DNA from: Kibdelosporangium aridum
GTDB lineage: Bacteria; Actinomycetota; Actinomycetes; Mycobacteriales; Pseudonocardiaceae
NCBI RefSeq assembly: GCF_900176515.1
Contig: NZ_FWXV01000004.1
Coordinates: 558,001-622,000, forward strand
Direction of reading: 5' to 3'
DNA: 64,000 bases
Part shown: positions 41,507 through 50,719 of the stretch, one piece after another
Position numbering within the stretch: position 1 is the first letter of the stretch
How the letters are laid out: each line of letters starts with the position of its first letter
Notes under the pieces: model-generated
Told to the model about the DNA's origin: nothing
The model's input: the letters and a program-made list of their open reading frames with translations, nothing else
Database searches by the model: none
Program-made: the position numbers and the translations under genes

Positions 41507-41809
41507 CTACTTGGCCGCCGTCAGGTCCGTTGTGAACGGAGGCCTGCTCGTCCCCGTGATCCGGTAGCGATTCCACGGGTCCGGATCGGACACTTCGGCC
41601 GTGGCCTCGCCCTGCGGGGTCTTCACCCGGGCCGCGGTCTTCTTCCCGCCGGCCAGCGACGAGAGTTCAGCGTTCTCCTGGATCCGGCCATACCAGTGGT
41701 AGTAGCCGTCGATCGGCTGGAAGTAGCCGCGCAGCTCCACCTCGACGGTGACTTCTTTCTCACCGACCAGCAAGGTCGCCGGACCGGTGTAGCCCTCTTC
41801 GTCGCTCAC
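41507..41809 (-). CDS. DUF4873 family protein
   Basis: A 100-residue protein with the DUF4873 pattern: YTGPATLLVGEKEVTVEVELRGYF, PIDGYYHWYGRI, and VSDPDPWNRYRITGTSRPPF. The domain is often fused to or placed beside monooxygenases. The GTG start has GAGGAGAA upstream and overlaps the end of the TetR gene by four bases. The AurF-type oxygenase gene is divergent from this operon, which supports a shared oxidative role. Confidence 0.83.
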   Translation of the reverse strand: MSDEEGYTGPATLLVGEKEVTVEVELRGYFQPIDGYYHWYGRIQENAELSSLAGGKKTAARVKTPQGEATAEVSDPDPWNRYRITGTSRPPFTTDLTAAK

Positions 41810-42507
41810 TGGATTCTCCTCAACTGGACCACTTTGTTCACTTCGAAGGGTTTGTCCGGGGCGATCTGCACGTTGTGCTGCCGCAGGAATCCGTCGATCG
41901 CGGCCCAGATGATCGTGGTGAGGTATTCGACGACGGCGTCGCGGGTCATCGAGCGGCGTTCCAGCCACCATTCACCGGTGGTCTGCACCATGCCGACGAT
42001 CGAGTACGCCCAGGGTTCGGCCGCGCCGGAGTCCAGGTTCAAGGCGCGCATGTAGTCACCGAGCAGGCTTGTCAGTGCCGCGGCGATCAGTTCTTTGTCC
42101 TCGCGCACCGGGTCTGAGTCCACCGGACGGTCGCCGAAGGACCGGCGGGCCAGCAGCCGGTAGAGGTTCGGGTAGTCCTCGATCACGCTGAAGAACGCGT
42201 CGAGGCTCTTGCGGATCCGCGGCACCGGGGCTTCTTCGCGGTTGATCGCTGGGATCAGTCGCTCGAACAGGATCTCCGTGCCCCGTTGTCCCAGTGCGAC
42301 GAAGAGGTCCGCTTTGTCCGTGAAGTGCCGGTAGAGCACGGGTTTGGTCACGCCCGCCGCCTGTGCGACGTGCTCCATGCCCAGGTCGGGGCCGTGTTCG
42401 TCCAGTGCGCGAAGCGCCGCTTCGACGAACTCCTCGCGGCGGGCGGCCCGGTGTTCGCGCCACCGCTCACGCCGTGCGTCGCCTTGTCCCTTGACACGTT
42501 CGCCCAT
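41806..42507 (-). CDS. TetR-family regulator beside AurF-type oxygenase
   Basis: A 233-residue regulator. The helix-turn-helix is at about 33-72 (ALDEHGPDLGMEHVAQAAGVTKPVLYRHFTDKADLF). The C-terminal ligand domain includes FFSVIEDYPNLYRLLARRSFG, a segment common in regulators of lipid or hydrophobic-compound metabolism. It is coupled to the DUF4873 gene and divergent from the AurF-type gene, with a palindromic operator between them, so it likely controls both. Confidence 0.87.
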   Translation of the reverse strand: MGERVKGQGDARRERWREHRAARREEFVEAALRALDEHGPDLGMEHVAQAAGVTKPVLYRHFTDKADLFVALGQRGTEILFERLIPAINREEAPVPRIRKSLDAFFSVIEDYPNLYRLLARRSFGDRPVDSDPVREDKELIAAALTSLLGDYMRALNLDSGAAEPWAYSIVGMVQTTGEWWLERRSMTRDAVVEYLTTIIWAAIDGFLRQHNVQIAPDKPFEVNKVVQLRRIQ

Positions 42508-42520
42508 GCGGCTGCATGCT

Positions 42521-42548
42521 ACCAGAAGTAACTGTTACTTCCGGTAAC
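42521..42548. promoter_or_regulatory. Probable TetR operator
   Basis: ACC-A-GAAGTAAC-T-GTTACTTC-C-GGT (42521-42545) is a 12-bp-arm palindrome with one mismatch pair, overlapped by a second GTTAC-N5-GTAAC (42534-42548). It lies between the TetR start and the AurF-type gene start, where it would cover both promoters. Confidence 0.7.
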
Positions 42549-42566
42549 GCTTAAAGGGGTGTTCCG

Positions 42567-43478
42567 ATGAGCCGCGCGTTGCGAGTTGCCGAGGGTTCCG
42601 ATCGCGAGAAGACCGCCGAGCGACTGCTGAACTCGTCGGCCGACAAGTTCTACGACCCCGAGGTCGACATCGACTGGGCCGCGCCGCTCAAGCAAGGCAT
42701 GCGGTACGCGCCCGACCACCGGATTTCCTTGTACGGCACCGAACTGTGGGACCAGCTGACGCCCGAGCAGCGGATCGAGCTGGGCAAGCACGAGGTCGCC
42801 AGCGTCGCCAGCAACGGCATCTGGTTCGAGGTCCTGCTGATGCAGATGCTGCTCAAGGAGGTCTACCGGATCGACCCGACCACGAGGCACGCCCAGTACG
42901 CGCTCACCGAGATCGCCGACGAATGCCGGCACTCGACGATGTTCGCGCGCGCCATCGAGCGAGTCGGCGCGCCCGCGTACGGCCCGCCGCCGATCCTCAG
43001 GCAGCTGGGCAAGCTGCTGCCGGTGATCGGTTACGGCCCCGCGCTGTACGGCTCGATCCTGATCGCCGAGGAGATCCTCGACCGCATCCAGCGCGAGAGC
43101 ATGGCTGACGAGAACATCCAGCCGCTGGTCCGCATGGTCAACCGGATCCACGTGCTCGAAGAGGCCCGGCACGTCACGTTCGCCCGCCAGGAAGTGGTGC
43201 GCGGCATGAAGAACCTGCGCAAGTGGGAGCTGCCGTACCAGCGCTTCCTGATCGCGATCGTGGCGTTCGCGATCACCCGAAGCCTGATCAACCCACGTGT
43301 CTACAAGGCTGTCGGGCTCGACCCGAAGCACGCTGCCCAGGTCGCTCTGCGCAACCCGCACCACCAGGAGACGCTGCGGTGGTCCGGCGAGCGGATCATG
43401 AAGTTCCTCGACGAGGCCGGGCTGGTCGGCGCGCCGGGCATGCGCTGGTGGAAGGCGTCGTTCCTGGTCAGCCGCTGA
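42567..43478 (+). CDS. AurF-like diiron oxygenase
   Basis: A 303-residue protein of the p-aminobenzoate N-oxygenase AurF/diiron oxygenase family. Iron-ligand motifs are visible: NGIWFEVLLMQ, EIADECRHSTMF (E-x6-H) and HVLEEARHVTFA (E-x3-H). The substrate is unknown; family members oxidise amines, fatty acids or other hydrophobic compounds. AAAGGGG precedes the ATG. It has a single strong terminator hairpin after it and shares an operator region with a TetR/DUF4873 operon. Confidence 0.87.
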   Translation: MSRALRVAEGSDREKTAERLLNSSADKFYDPEVDIDWAAPLKQGMRYAPDHRISLYGTELWDQLTPEQRIELGKHEVASVASNGIWFEVLLMQMLLKEVYRIDPTTRHAQYALTEIADECRHSTMFARAIERVGAPAYGPPPILRQLGKLLPVIGYGPALYGSILIAEEILDRIQRESMADENIQPLVRMVNRIHVLEEARHVTFARQEVVRGMKNLRKWELPYQRFLIAIVAFAITRSLINPRVYKAVGLDPKHAAQVALRNPHHQETLRWSGERIMKFLDEAGLVGAPGMRWWKASFLVSR

Positions 43479-43483
43479 TTCGA

Positions 43484-43524
43484 ACACAAGTCGAGCCCGC
43501 GGGCGACGCGGGCTCGACTTGTGT
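43484..43524. terminator. 18-bp perfect hairpin terminator
   Basis: Arms ACACAAGTCGAGCCCGCG and CGCGGGCTCGACTTGTGT are perfect with a five-base loop, six bases after the oxygenase stop and six before the stop of the convergent TetR gene. It is likely to act in both directions. Confidence 0.85.
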
Positions 43525-43529
43525 GAAGG

Positions 43530-44159
43530 TCAGGAATGCGGCTGGAGCGGGTACCCGCCACCGATGCCGCGCCACGCCAGCGTCGAGATCAGCTTGACCG
43601 CCTCGGCCTTGTCGATCGGACGGTTGCTGGCCAGCCACGACTGGGCCGCGACCTGGCTGGCGCCGACCAGACCGACCGCGAGCAGCCGCGCCCGCTCCTC
43701 GTCCAGACCTGCGTCAGCGGTGATGGTCGCGGTGATGGCGTCCACGCAGGCCTTGGTCGCGCGCTCGATGGTGTCGTGCACGACCGGTTCGCCCCGGATG
43801 TCCGACTGGAACACTAGCCGGAACGCTTCGCCTTCGCTGTCGACGAAGTCGAAATACGCGCCGACGGCCGCCTGAACCCGCAGTTTGTTGTCGGTGGTGG
43901 ACTCGAGCGCACCGGTCACGCCCGCGATCAGCTCGTCGGCGTGGGTCTGCAGCAGCGCCATGTACAGCTCGAGCTTGCCGGGAAAGTGCTGGTAGAGCAC
44001 GGGCTTGCTGACGCCCGCGCGCTCGGCGATCTCGTCCATCGCGGCAGCGTGGTAGCCGTTGGCGGCGAACACGTCCTGCGCCGCTGCAAGCAGCTGCGCG
44101 CGCCGGGCAGTCCGGGGCAGTCTCGCGCTCTTCGTGCCCTGCTGGATCGTTTCCGACAT
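43530..44159 (-). CDS. TetR-family regulator (Rv3208-like)
   Basis: A 209-residue regulator with its helix-turn-helix at about 15-60 (LLAAAQDVFAANGYHAAAMDEIAERAGVSKPVLYQHFPGKLELY) and a ligand domain (AYFDFVDSEGEAFRLVFQSD, LAVGLVGASQVAAQSWL). It corresponds by recalled gene order to M. tuberculosis Rv3208 and lies in the DUF3107/DUF3152 neighbourhood. The recognition helix KPVLYQHF is nearly the same as that of the other TetR protein here (KPVLYRHF). The divergent hydrolase gene is a possible target. Confidence 0.86.
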   Translation of the reverse strand: MSETIQQGTKSARLPRTARRAQLLAAAQDVFAANGYHAAAMDEIAERAGVSKPVLYQHFPGKLELYMALLQTHADELIAGVTGALESTTDNKLRVQAAVGAYFDFVDSEGEAFRLVFQSDIRGEPVVHDTIERATKACVDAITATITADAGLDEERARLLAVGLVGASQVAAQSWLASNRPIDKAEAVKLISTLAWRGIGGGYPLQPHS

Positions 44160-44267
44160 ACGGCCTCCTCGCTCCGCCACAAACCTTACTCGCCGGTATG
44201 TCGGGCGAACCGGCGTCTCGATATTCGTCCTCACGAAGATGTCGCGGCGCGCATGCACACTGGACGG

Positions 44268-45245
44268 ATGGACGTCACCAGTGAGCGGGTCCCGCTGACC
44301 CGAGTTCCGCTGTCCGACGCGCCGCGCCCGCCACTGGACACCACTCGGCTGCCGTGGCCGGGTGAGCACGTCGAAGCGGGCGGCGTGCGGCTGCATATCC
44401 GCAGGACACCGGGCCCGGCCGACGAGACGGCGGTCTACGTGCACGGCCTCGGCGGGTCGTCGAAGAACTGGACAGATCTGGCCGCCCAGCTGTCGCTGCA
44501 CGCGCAGGGGATAGCGGTGGACCTGCCCGGTGCGGGGCAGTCCGAGCCGCCAGCCGGGTACCGGTTCGATCTTGCCGACCACGTCGAGACGCTGGCCAAG
44601 TTCATGCGTGGCCTGGATCACGGACCAGTGCACCTGTTCGGCAACTCGATGGGCGGCGCGGTGTCGATGCTCCTCGCGGCACGGCATCCCGACCTGGTGA
44701 AGACGTTGACCCTGGTCTCGCCCGCCGTGCCGGACCTGCGGCCGTTCCCGAACCGGATGTCCGACCCACGGATTCCGTTCGCGATGTTGCCGTTCGTCGG
44801 GTCGCGCTTCCGCCGCCAGCTCGCCGCGCTGACGCCGATGCAACGCGCTCACCAGCTGGTCAAGCTGTGTTTCGCGAACCCGTCGCTCGTCCCGCCGCAC
44901 CGGATGGAGGAGACAGCGGCCGAGTTCGCCGAGCGCGCCAAGATCGCGTGGGCCGCGCAGGCCTTGATGGCCACGACGCTCGGGCTGTTCCGGGCGTGGC
45001 TCGTGCCGCCGTCCCAGTCGTTGTGGCGGATCGTCCCGCAGATCACCGCGCCGACGCTCGTGATCTGGGGCGCCGAGGACAAGCTGGTCACTGTGCGTAA
45101 GGCCCCACGAACCGCCCGGCTACTGCCGAGGGGGCGGCTGCTGGTGCTGCCGCGAACCGGTCATGTGGCGCAAATGGAGCGGCCAGAGACGGTCGCCCGG
45201 GCCGCGCTCGGCCTTTTCGAGGCCGAACGAAACGGAACCTGGTAG
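44268..45245 (+). CDS. Alpha/beta hydrolase
   Basis: A 325-residue hydrolase. The nucleophile elbow is GNSMGG (Ser about 128), the oxyanion loop HGLGGSSKNW and the catalytic His TGHVAQMERPE; a likely acid is in WGAEDKLV. The ATG giving MDVTSERVP is chosen; an upstream open frame runs through the TetR gene on the other strand and is not coding. Substrate unknown. It is divergent from the TetR gene. Confidence 0.85.
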   Translation: MDVTSERVPLTRVPLSDAPRPPLDTTRLPWPGEHVEAGGVRLHIRRTPGPADETAVYVHGLGGSSKNWTDLAAQLSLHAQGIAVDLPGAGQSEPPAGYRFDLADHVETLAKFMRGLDHGPVHLFGNSMGGAVSMLLAARHPDLVKTLTLVSPAVPDLRPFPNRMSDPRIPFAMLPFVGSRFRRQLAALTPMQRAHQLVKLCFANPSLVPPHRMEETAAEFAERAKIAWAAQALMATTLGLFRAWLVPPSQSLWRIVPQITAPTLVIWGAEDKLVTVRKAPRTARLLPRGRLLVLPRTGHVAQMERPETVARAALGLFEAERNGTW

Positions 45246-45296
45246 TCGCCGAGTCGCGCATTCGTTATCAGAGAGTGATGTGGCACCCTGTATGCC

Positions 45297-46391
45297 GTGA
45301 GCCGGAAGACCCAAGGAGGAGACGTCTCGCCGCCGAAAAGGTCACGCTCCGGAGCACCGCGTGGACCGCTTGGCCGCCGCGCGGGTGATGATCGGTATGA
45401 GCGTGGTGCCCGCCGCGTGTCCGGCGAACCGCTCGCCGCGGCGTGGCAACCGGACGAGCAGAACGCCGAGGAGTCCTTCCGGCGGCTCCCGCCGGTCAAG
45501 AAGCGCGGCCTGCTGGCCGTCTACGGGTGGCGGCTGTACGCGATCCCGATCTTGCTGGTGATCACCGCGCTCGTGGTGTGGGACACCACCAAAGCCGGGC
45601 CGCCCGGCGAGGCGCAGGCGTCGAACGGCGTGCAACAACCGGAAACTCTCGGCGGCACCAACGAAGTGCCGACGGACACGCCGGACGCCACCGAGAAGCC
45701 GGTGACCCCGATCGACGCCAAGATCCCGACCGCGGAACTGCCCCCCGGCAGCGAGTTCACGCAGGCAGGCGCCGGGACCTTCCGGGTGATCCCAGGCAAC
45801 GGCCCGAAGGTCGGCCAGGGAACCAAGCAGACGTACACGTACACGATCGAAGTCGAGAACGGCATCAACGCCGCCGAGATGGGCGGCGGGGACGACGCGT
45901 TCGCCGGTCTGGTCGACAAGACACTGGCCGAGCCGCGCGGCTGGACCAGCGACCCCCGGATCGCCGTGCAACGCGTCGCGGACAAGCCGCAGGTCCGGAT
46001 CTCGCTGACCACGCCCGAGACAACCCACAAACTCTGTGGGCGCACGATTCCGTACGAGTCGTCATGCCGGTTGTCCCGCGACGGCAGGGTTGTCATCAAC
46101 CTGGCCCGTTGGGTGCGTGGCGCGTTGGCGTTCAACGGGGACATCGGCAGCTACCGGGTCTACGCCATCAACCATGAAGTTGGTCACGCGTTCGGCCGTG
46201 GCCATGAAGGCTGCGCGCAGGCCGACGGGCTGGCGCCGGTGATGATGCAGCAGACGTTCGGCGTGAACAACGACTACGTTGCCCAGCTCAACGACGCAGT
46301 CCCGGGCACACGGGACCCGGTGAAGGCGGACGGGAAGGTCTGCAAGATCAACCCGTGGCCCAACCCGCAGGGGAAGCCGGCCACCGGCTGA
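45297..46391 (+). CDS. DUF3152 zincin-like membrane metalloprotease
   Basis: A 364-residue protein with a Lys/Arg-rich N-terminus, one membrane span (about 78-95, LYAIPILLVITALVVWD) and an extracytoplasmic DUF3152 domain. The zinc motif HEVGHAFGRGH is complete as H293-E294-x2-H297-x2-G300-x2-H303, with a Met-turn-like PVMMQQ downstream, as in metzincins. Several Cys may form disulphides. It corresponds to Rv3207c by recalled synteny, next to moeZ and the TetR gene. The GTG at 45297 is used as start. Substrate unknown. Confidence 0.87.
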   Translation: MSRKTQGGDVSPPKRSRSGAPRGPLGRRAGDDRYERGARRVSGEPLAAAWQPDEQNAEESFRRLPPVKKRGLLAVYGWRLYAIPILLVITALVVWDTTKAGPPGEAQASNGVQQPETLGGTNEVPTDTPDATEKPVTPIDAKIPTAELPPGSEFTQAGAGTFRVIPGNGPKVGQGTKQTYTYTIEVENGINAAEMGGGDDAFAGLVDKTLAEPRGWTSDPRIAVQRVADKPQVRISLTTPETTHKLCGRTIPYESSCRLSRDGRVVINLARWVRGALAFNGDIGSYRVYAINHEVGHAFGRGHEGCAQADGLAPVMMQQTFGVNNDYVAQLNDAVPGTRDPVKADGKVCKINPWPNPQGKPATG

Positions 46392-46471
46392 CCGCCGTCC
46401 CGGAATGTGGGCAAACGGAAGGTTCCGGCCCTGCGCGGTGTTGGATTGGGCAGGACGCTTAGGAGGAGTCG

Positions 46472-47653
46472 ATGCCCAGTAGTTCGCTGCCGCCGCTGGT
46501 AGAGCCCGCTGCGGAGCTGACCAAGGACGAGGTGGCCCGCTACAGCAGGCACCTGATCATCCCAGATGTTGGAGTCGACGGTCAGAAGCGACTGAAGAAC
46601 GCTCGCGTGCTGGTCGTCGGTGCAGGCGGCCTGGGCAGCCCGGCGCTGCTGTACCTGGCGGCCGCGGGAGTCGGCACGCTCGGAATCGTGGACTTCGACG
46701 TGGTGGACGAGTCGAACCTGCAGCGCCAGGTGATCCACGGCGTGTCGGACGTGGGCAAGCCGAAGGCGGTGTCGGCCCGCGAGTCGATCGCGGAGATCAA
46801 CCCGTTCGTCAAGGTGAACCTGCACGAGGCGCACCTGAACTCGGAGAACGCGCTCGACATCTTCCGTGACTACGACCTGATCCTGGACGGCACGGACAAC
46901 TTCGCGACCCGGTACCTGGTGAACGACGCCGCCGTGCTGCTGGGCAAGCCGTACGTCTGGGGCTCGATCTTCAGGTTCGAAGGCCAGGTGAGCGTCTTCT
47001 GGGAAGACGCACCGAACGGACAGGGCCTGAACTACCGCGACCTCTACCCCGAGCCGCCGCCCCCGGGCATGGTCCCGTCCTGCGCGGAAGGCGGAGTGCT
47101 CGGCGTGCTGTGCGCCTCGATCGGTTCGATCATGGTGACCGAGGCGATCAAGCTGCTGACCGGCATCGGCGAGCCGCTGCTGGGTCGCTTGATGGTCTAC
47201 GACGCACTGGAGATGTCCTACCGGACGATCAAGATCCGCAAGGACCCGGAGAGCCCGAAGATCACGGAGTTGATCGACTACGAGGCGTTCTGCGGCGTGG
47301 TGTCGGACGACGCGCAGAAGGCGGCGGCGGGTTCGACGATCACCCCGCGCGAGCTGAAGGAGAAGTTCGACCGGGGCGACAACTTCGCCCTGATCGACGT
47401 CCGCGAGCCGCACGAGTACGAAATCGTGGCGATCCCAGGCGCGGTGCTGATTCCGAAGGACCGGATTCTGTCCGGCGAGGCATTGGCGGAGTTGCCGCAG
47501 GACAAGCCAATCGTCCTGCACTGCAAGTCGGGTGCCCGGTCGGCTGAGGCGCTGGCCGCATTGCACAAGGCCGGATTTGCCGACGCGGTGCACGTGGGCA
47601 GCGGTGTCCTTGGCTGGGCCCGCGACGTTGATCCCAGCCTGCCGACGTACTGA
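46472..47653 (+). CDS. moeZ: MoeZ: adenylyltransferase-rhodanese sulfur transferase
   Basis: A 393-residue fusion. The N-terminal ThiF/MoeB-type E1 domain (about 15-265) binds ATP through GAGGLGSP (about 50-57) and adenylates the C-terminal Gly of sulfur-carrier proteins (MoaD, CysO, ThiS). The C-terminal rhodanese domain (about 285-390) carries C351 in LHCKSGARSA, which takes on the sulfur. The two CxxC zinc pairs of E. coli MoeB are missing, as I recall for mycobacterial MoeZ. It lies beside the DUF3152 gene as in M. tuberculosis (Rv3206c). GGAGGAG precedes the ATG. Confidence 0.92.
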   Translation: MPSSSLPPLVEPAAELTKDEVARYSRHLIIPDVGVDGQKRLKNARVLVVGAGGLGSPALLYLAAAGVGTLGIVDFDVVDESNLQRQVIHGVSDVGKPKAVSARESIAEINPFVKVNLHEAHLNSENALDIFRDYDLILDGTDNFATRYLVNDAAVLLGKPYVWGSIFRFEGQVSVFWEDAPNGQGLNYRDLYPEPPPPGMVPSCAEGGVLGVLCASIGSIMVTEAIKLLTGIGEPLLGRLMVYDALEMSYRTIKIRKDPESPKITELIDYEAFCGVVSDDAQKAAAGSTITPRELKEKFDRGDNFALIDVREPHEYEIVAIPGAVLIPKDRILSGEALAELPQDKPIVLHCKSGARSAEALAALHKAGFADAVHVGSGVLGWARDVDPSLPTY

Positions 47654-47663
47654 GCTGTGCCTC

Positions 47664-47703
47664 GTGAGTGGTCCGGCCGGTGCCAACCGGCCGGACCACT
47701 CAC
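47664..47703 (+). terminator. Terminator of moeZ
   Basis: Perfect 17-bp arms GTGAGTGGTCCGGCCGG and CCGGCCGGACCACTCAC around a six-base loop, ten bases after the moeZ stop. Confidence 0.85.
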
Positions 47704-47790
47704 CAGGATGACCAGGTCGGCCCGGACACCATCGCGTCAAAGGCGTGGCGGGGGCGGAAATCTTGCCGGGACGCGGTAGCGTGCCTGCCG

Positions 47791-48585
47791 ATGGGTACTC
47801 CGAAGCCGCCTCCACCACACGTCCGCGCCGCGTTCGGCGCCAGGGACGCGGAGCCGGAGTTGATTGACGCCGGTCCGATGTGGCGATGCGGGGACGGCGC
47901 CTTCAAGCCGGCCAGCAGTCCCGCCGAAGCCGCATGGGTCGCGAAGGCCCTGGGCGACCTGCACGTCCCCGGGCTGCGCATCGGGCGTCCGTTAAGGAGC
48001 ACGGACGGCCGGTGGGTCGTCGGTGGGTGGGCGGCGTACCGGTTCATCGAGGGCCATGCCGAGCCGCGGCACGACGAGGTCATCTCCGTCTCGCTCACGC
48101 TGCACGAAGCGCTGAAGAGTCTGCCGAGGCCGCGGTTCATCGACGCCCGTCAGGACGTCTTCGCCGTCGCCGACCGTGTCTCCAGCGGTGAGCTGGAGAT
48201 GCCGTTGAAGCCCGACCGGGGTGGCGAGCTCTTCGCCGAACTGAACGCCAAGCAGAAGCCGGCCAAGCTCACCAAGCAGGTCGTGCACGGTGACCTGTTC
48301 GGCAACGTCCTCTTTGTCGGGGACGCTGATCCCGGGCTGATCGATTTCCGGCCTTACTGGCGGCCACCGGAGTGGGCTGCCGCCGTCGTTGTCGTGGACG
48401 CGTTGGCGTGGGGTGGCGCCGACGATGGCATCATCGGCCGGTGGTCTCACCTTGCCGAGTGGCCGCAGACCATGCTCCAGGCGTTGCTCTTCCGCCTGGC
48501 CGTACACGCGTTGCACCCGCGTTCAACTGCGGAGTCGTTGAAGGGCCTTGCCCGCGTCGCCGAACAGGTCGACCAGCTCCTTTAG
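47791..48585 (+). CDS. TIGR02569-family protein
   Basis: A 264-residue actinobacterial protein with a kinase/aminoglycoside-phosphotransferase-like pattern: VVHGDLFGNVLF (HGDxxxxN) and PGLIDFRPYW (IDF) at about residues 163-190, plus PPPHVRAAFGAR near the start and WRPPEWAAAVVVVDALAW. The family (TIGR02569) has no known function, and the APH-type core suggests a small-molecule kinase. By memory it matches Rv3205c, next to moeZ. It is followed by the nitrate locus, which breaks the recalled gene order. Confidence 0.82.
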   Translation: MGTPKPPPPHVRAAFGARDAEPELIDAGPMWRCGDGAFKPASSPAEAAWVAKALGDLHVPGLRIGRPLRSTDGRWVVGGWAAYRFIEGHAEPRHDEVISVSLTLHEALKSLPRPRFIDARQDVFAVADRVSSGELEMPLKPDRGGELFAELNAKQKPAKLTKQVVHGDLFGNVLFVGDADPGLIDFRPYWRPPEWAAAVVVVDALAWGGADDGIIGRWSHLAEWPQTMLQALLFRLAVHALHPRSTAESLKGLARVAEQVDQLL

Positions 48586-48622
48586 CACCTCACGGCGAAT
48601 TATGTCCCGCTGAGCAGGCAAT

Positions 48623-48638
48623 GTCGCACAGTCGAAAC
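48623..48638 (+). promoter_or_regulatory. GlnR-like box before the nitrate reductase gene
   Basis: GTCGC-N6-GAAAC, close to the GlnR half-site pattern GTnAC-N6-GAAAC with one mismatch. It lies 45 bases before the nitrate reductase GTG. A second half-site is not clear. Confidence 0.45.
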
Positions 48639-48682
48639 ACGGACGCATCCCTAGGTAACAACGGCTCCTTAGCGTTCTTCGA

Positions 48683-50719
48683 GTGACGACCAAGAGCACT
48701 GAGACGCATTGCCCGTACTGTGCCTTGCAGTGCGGGATGACGCTGGAGGGTGCCCTGGTCACGCCACGAGAGTTCCCCACGAACCGCGGTGGGTTGTGCC
48801 AGAAGGGTTGGACGTCTGGGGCGTTGCTGTCCAATCCGGTCAGGCTCACGAAACCGTTGCTGCACGGCAAACCTGTGAGCTGGGACACGGCGTTGGACTT
48901 CGTGGCCGAGCGGATCGAGCGCATCCAAGGGGAACACGGCCGTGACGGCATGGCCATCTTCGGCGGTGGCGGACTCACCAATGAGAAGGCCTACGCGCTC
49001 GGCAAATTCGCTCGGGTCGCGCTGAGGACGTCACAGATCGACTACAACGGCCGGTTCTGCATGTCCTCGGCTGCCGCTGCGGGCAACAAGGCGTTCGGTG
49101 TGGACCGCGGGATGCCCTTCCCCGTCACCGACCTCGACGACGCGGACATGATCCTGCTGGTCGGGGCCAACCCGGCGGAGACCATGCCGCCGTTCATGCA
49201 GCACATCAAGGCCGGTCTGATCGTTGTGGATCCCCGTCGCACGGCCACCGCCGAGCGCGCCATGCTGCACCTGAAGCCGGCGCCTGGCACTGATCTCGCA
49301 CTGGCGCTGGGAATTCTGCACGCGGTGTTCAGCGAGGGATACGCCGAGCAGGATTACATCGAACAGAGAACTCACGGTTTCGCGGATGCCTGGCGTATCG
49401 CAGCCGCGTGGTGGCCAGAGCGTGTGGAGCGCGTCACAGGCGTATCGGCGACAGATCAGCGTGCTGTGGCAAGGATGCTCGCGAAAGCGAAGAACGCCTA
49501 CATTCTCACCGCGCGTGGCACGGAACAGCACGCGAGCGGAACGGATACGGTCAACGCCTGGATCAACCTCGCGCTTGCGCTGGGACTGCCGGGAAAGCCG
49601 GGCAGCGGCTACGGATGCCTGACCGGGCAAGGAAACGGCCAAGGCGGCCGCGAGCACGGCCAGAAAGCCGACCAGCTCCCGGGTTACCGCAAGATCGACG
49701 ACCCCGAGGCACGAGCGCACGTCGCCGGAGTGTGGGGTGTGGACCCGGACTCTTTACCCGGGCCCGGCCGGTCGGCATACGAACTGCTCGACGCGCTGGG
49801 CCGCCCGCACGGGCCGAAAGGCCTGCTCGTCTTCGGCAGCAACCCAGTCGTCTCCGCCCCGCGCGCGACGCACGTCACCGAACGCCTGAAGGCCCTGGAC
49901 CTGCTGGTAGTGGCCGACTTCGTGCCCAACGAGACGACCGCGCTCGCTGACGTCGTCCTGCCGGTCACCCAGTGGGCCGAAGAAGAAGGCACGCTGACCA
50001 GCCTCGAAGGCCGCGTCCTGCACCGCCGCCCGGCGCTGCGACCGCCGCAGGAGGTCCGGTCGGACCTGGAAGTCCTGCAGGAGCTGGCAATCCGGCTGGG
50101 CTCACCGGCCAAGGCCTTCCCGACCATCCCCGAGGAAGTCTTCGACGAGCTCGCCAAGGCATCCGAAGGCGGGATCGCGGACTACTCGGGCATCACGTAC
50201 GCCCGCCTTCGGGACGGCGAAGCCCTGCACTGGCCGGTGCCATCCCGGGAACATCCCGGAACACCCCGGCTCTTCGAGGACGAATTCGCCCACCCGGACG
50301 GCAAAGCCAGGTTCATCCCGGTCGACCACAAAGGACCGGCCGAACCGCCGGACGACGAATTCCCGCTCAGGGCGACAACAGGACGCGTCCTCGCGCACTA
50401 CCAGTCCGGGGCGCAGACCCGCCGGATCGACGACCTGATGAAGGCCGTACCGGAGTCCTATGTAGAGGTTCACCCGGACACGGCCGAGCGTGCCGGGTTG
50501 ACCAACGGCGACATGGCGAAGGTCGAGTCGCGCCGCGGCGAAGTCCAGGCGCGCGTGCGGTGTGTGCCGTCCATGCGTCCGGACACGGTCTTCCTCCCGT
50601 TTCACTTTCCCGGTGAGAACAGTGCGAACCGATTGACCAATCCGGCTCTCGACCCGACCAGCCGGATGCCGGAGTTCAAAGTCTGCGCGGTCCGACTAGC
50701 CCCCTGGGGGGAAGCATGA
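48683..50719 (+). CDS. nasA: Assimilatory nitrate reductase, molybdopterin subunit
   Basis: A 678-residue molybdopterin oxidoreductase that reduces nitrate to nitrite in the cytoplasm. The [4Fe-4S] ligands are C10-x2-C13-x3-C17 and C39 near the N-terminus. The probable molybdenum ligand is C126 in GRFCMSSAAAAGNKAFG. FGSNPVVSAPRA and VLPVTQWAEEEGT are further family segments. The dinucleotide-binding domain ends the protein (PALDPTSRMPEFK). It has no Tat signal, consistent with an assimilatory enzyme. GTG start. Its stop overlaps the next gene by four bases. Alternative name narB. Confidence 0.93.
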   Translation: MTTKSTETHCPYCALQCGMTLEGALVTPREFPTNRGGLCQKGWTSGALLSNPVRLTKPLLHGKPVSWDTALDFVAERIERIQGEHGRDGMAIFGGGGLTNEKAYALGKFARVALRTSQIDYNGRFCMSSAAAAGNKAFGVDRGMPFPVTDLDDADMILLVGANPAETMPPFMQHIKAGLIVVDPRRTATAERAMLHLKPAPGTDLALALGILHAVFSEGYAEQDYIEQRTHGFADAWRIAAAWWPERVERVTGVSATDQRAVARMLAKAKNAYILTARGTEQHASGTDTVNAWINLALALGLPGKPGSGYGCLTGQGNGQGGREHGQKADQLPGYRKIDDPEARAHVAGVWGVDPDSLPGPGRSAYELLDALGRPHGPKGLLVFGSNPVVSAPRATHVTERLKALDLLVVADFVPNETTALADVVLPVTQWAEEEGTLTSLEGRVLHRRPALRPPQEVRSDLEVLQELAIRLGSPAKAFPTIPEEVFDELAKASEGGIADYSGITYARLRDGEALHWPVPSREHPGTPRLFEDEFAHPDGKARFIPVDHKGPAEPPDDEFPLRATTGRVLAHYQSGAQTRRIDDLMKAVPESYVEVHPDTAERAGLTNGDMAKVESRRGEVQARVRCVPSMRPDTVFLPFHFPGENSANRLTNPALDPTSRMPEFKVCAVRLAPWGEA

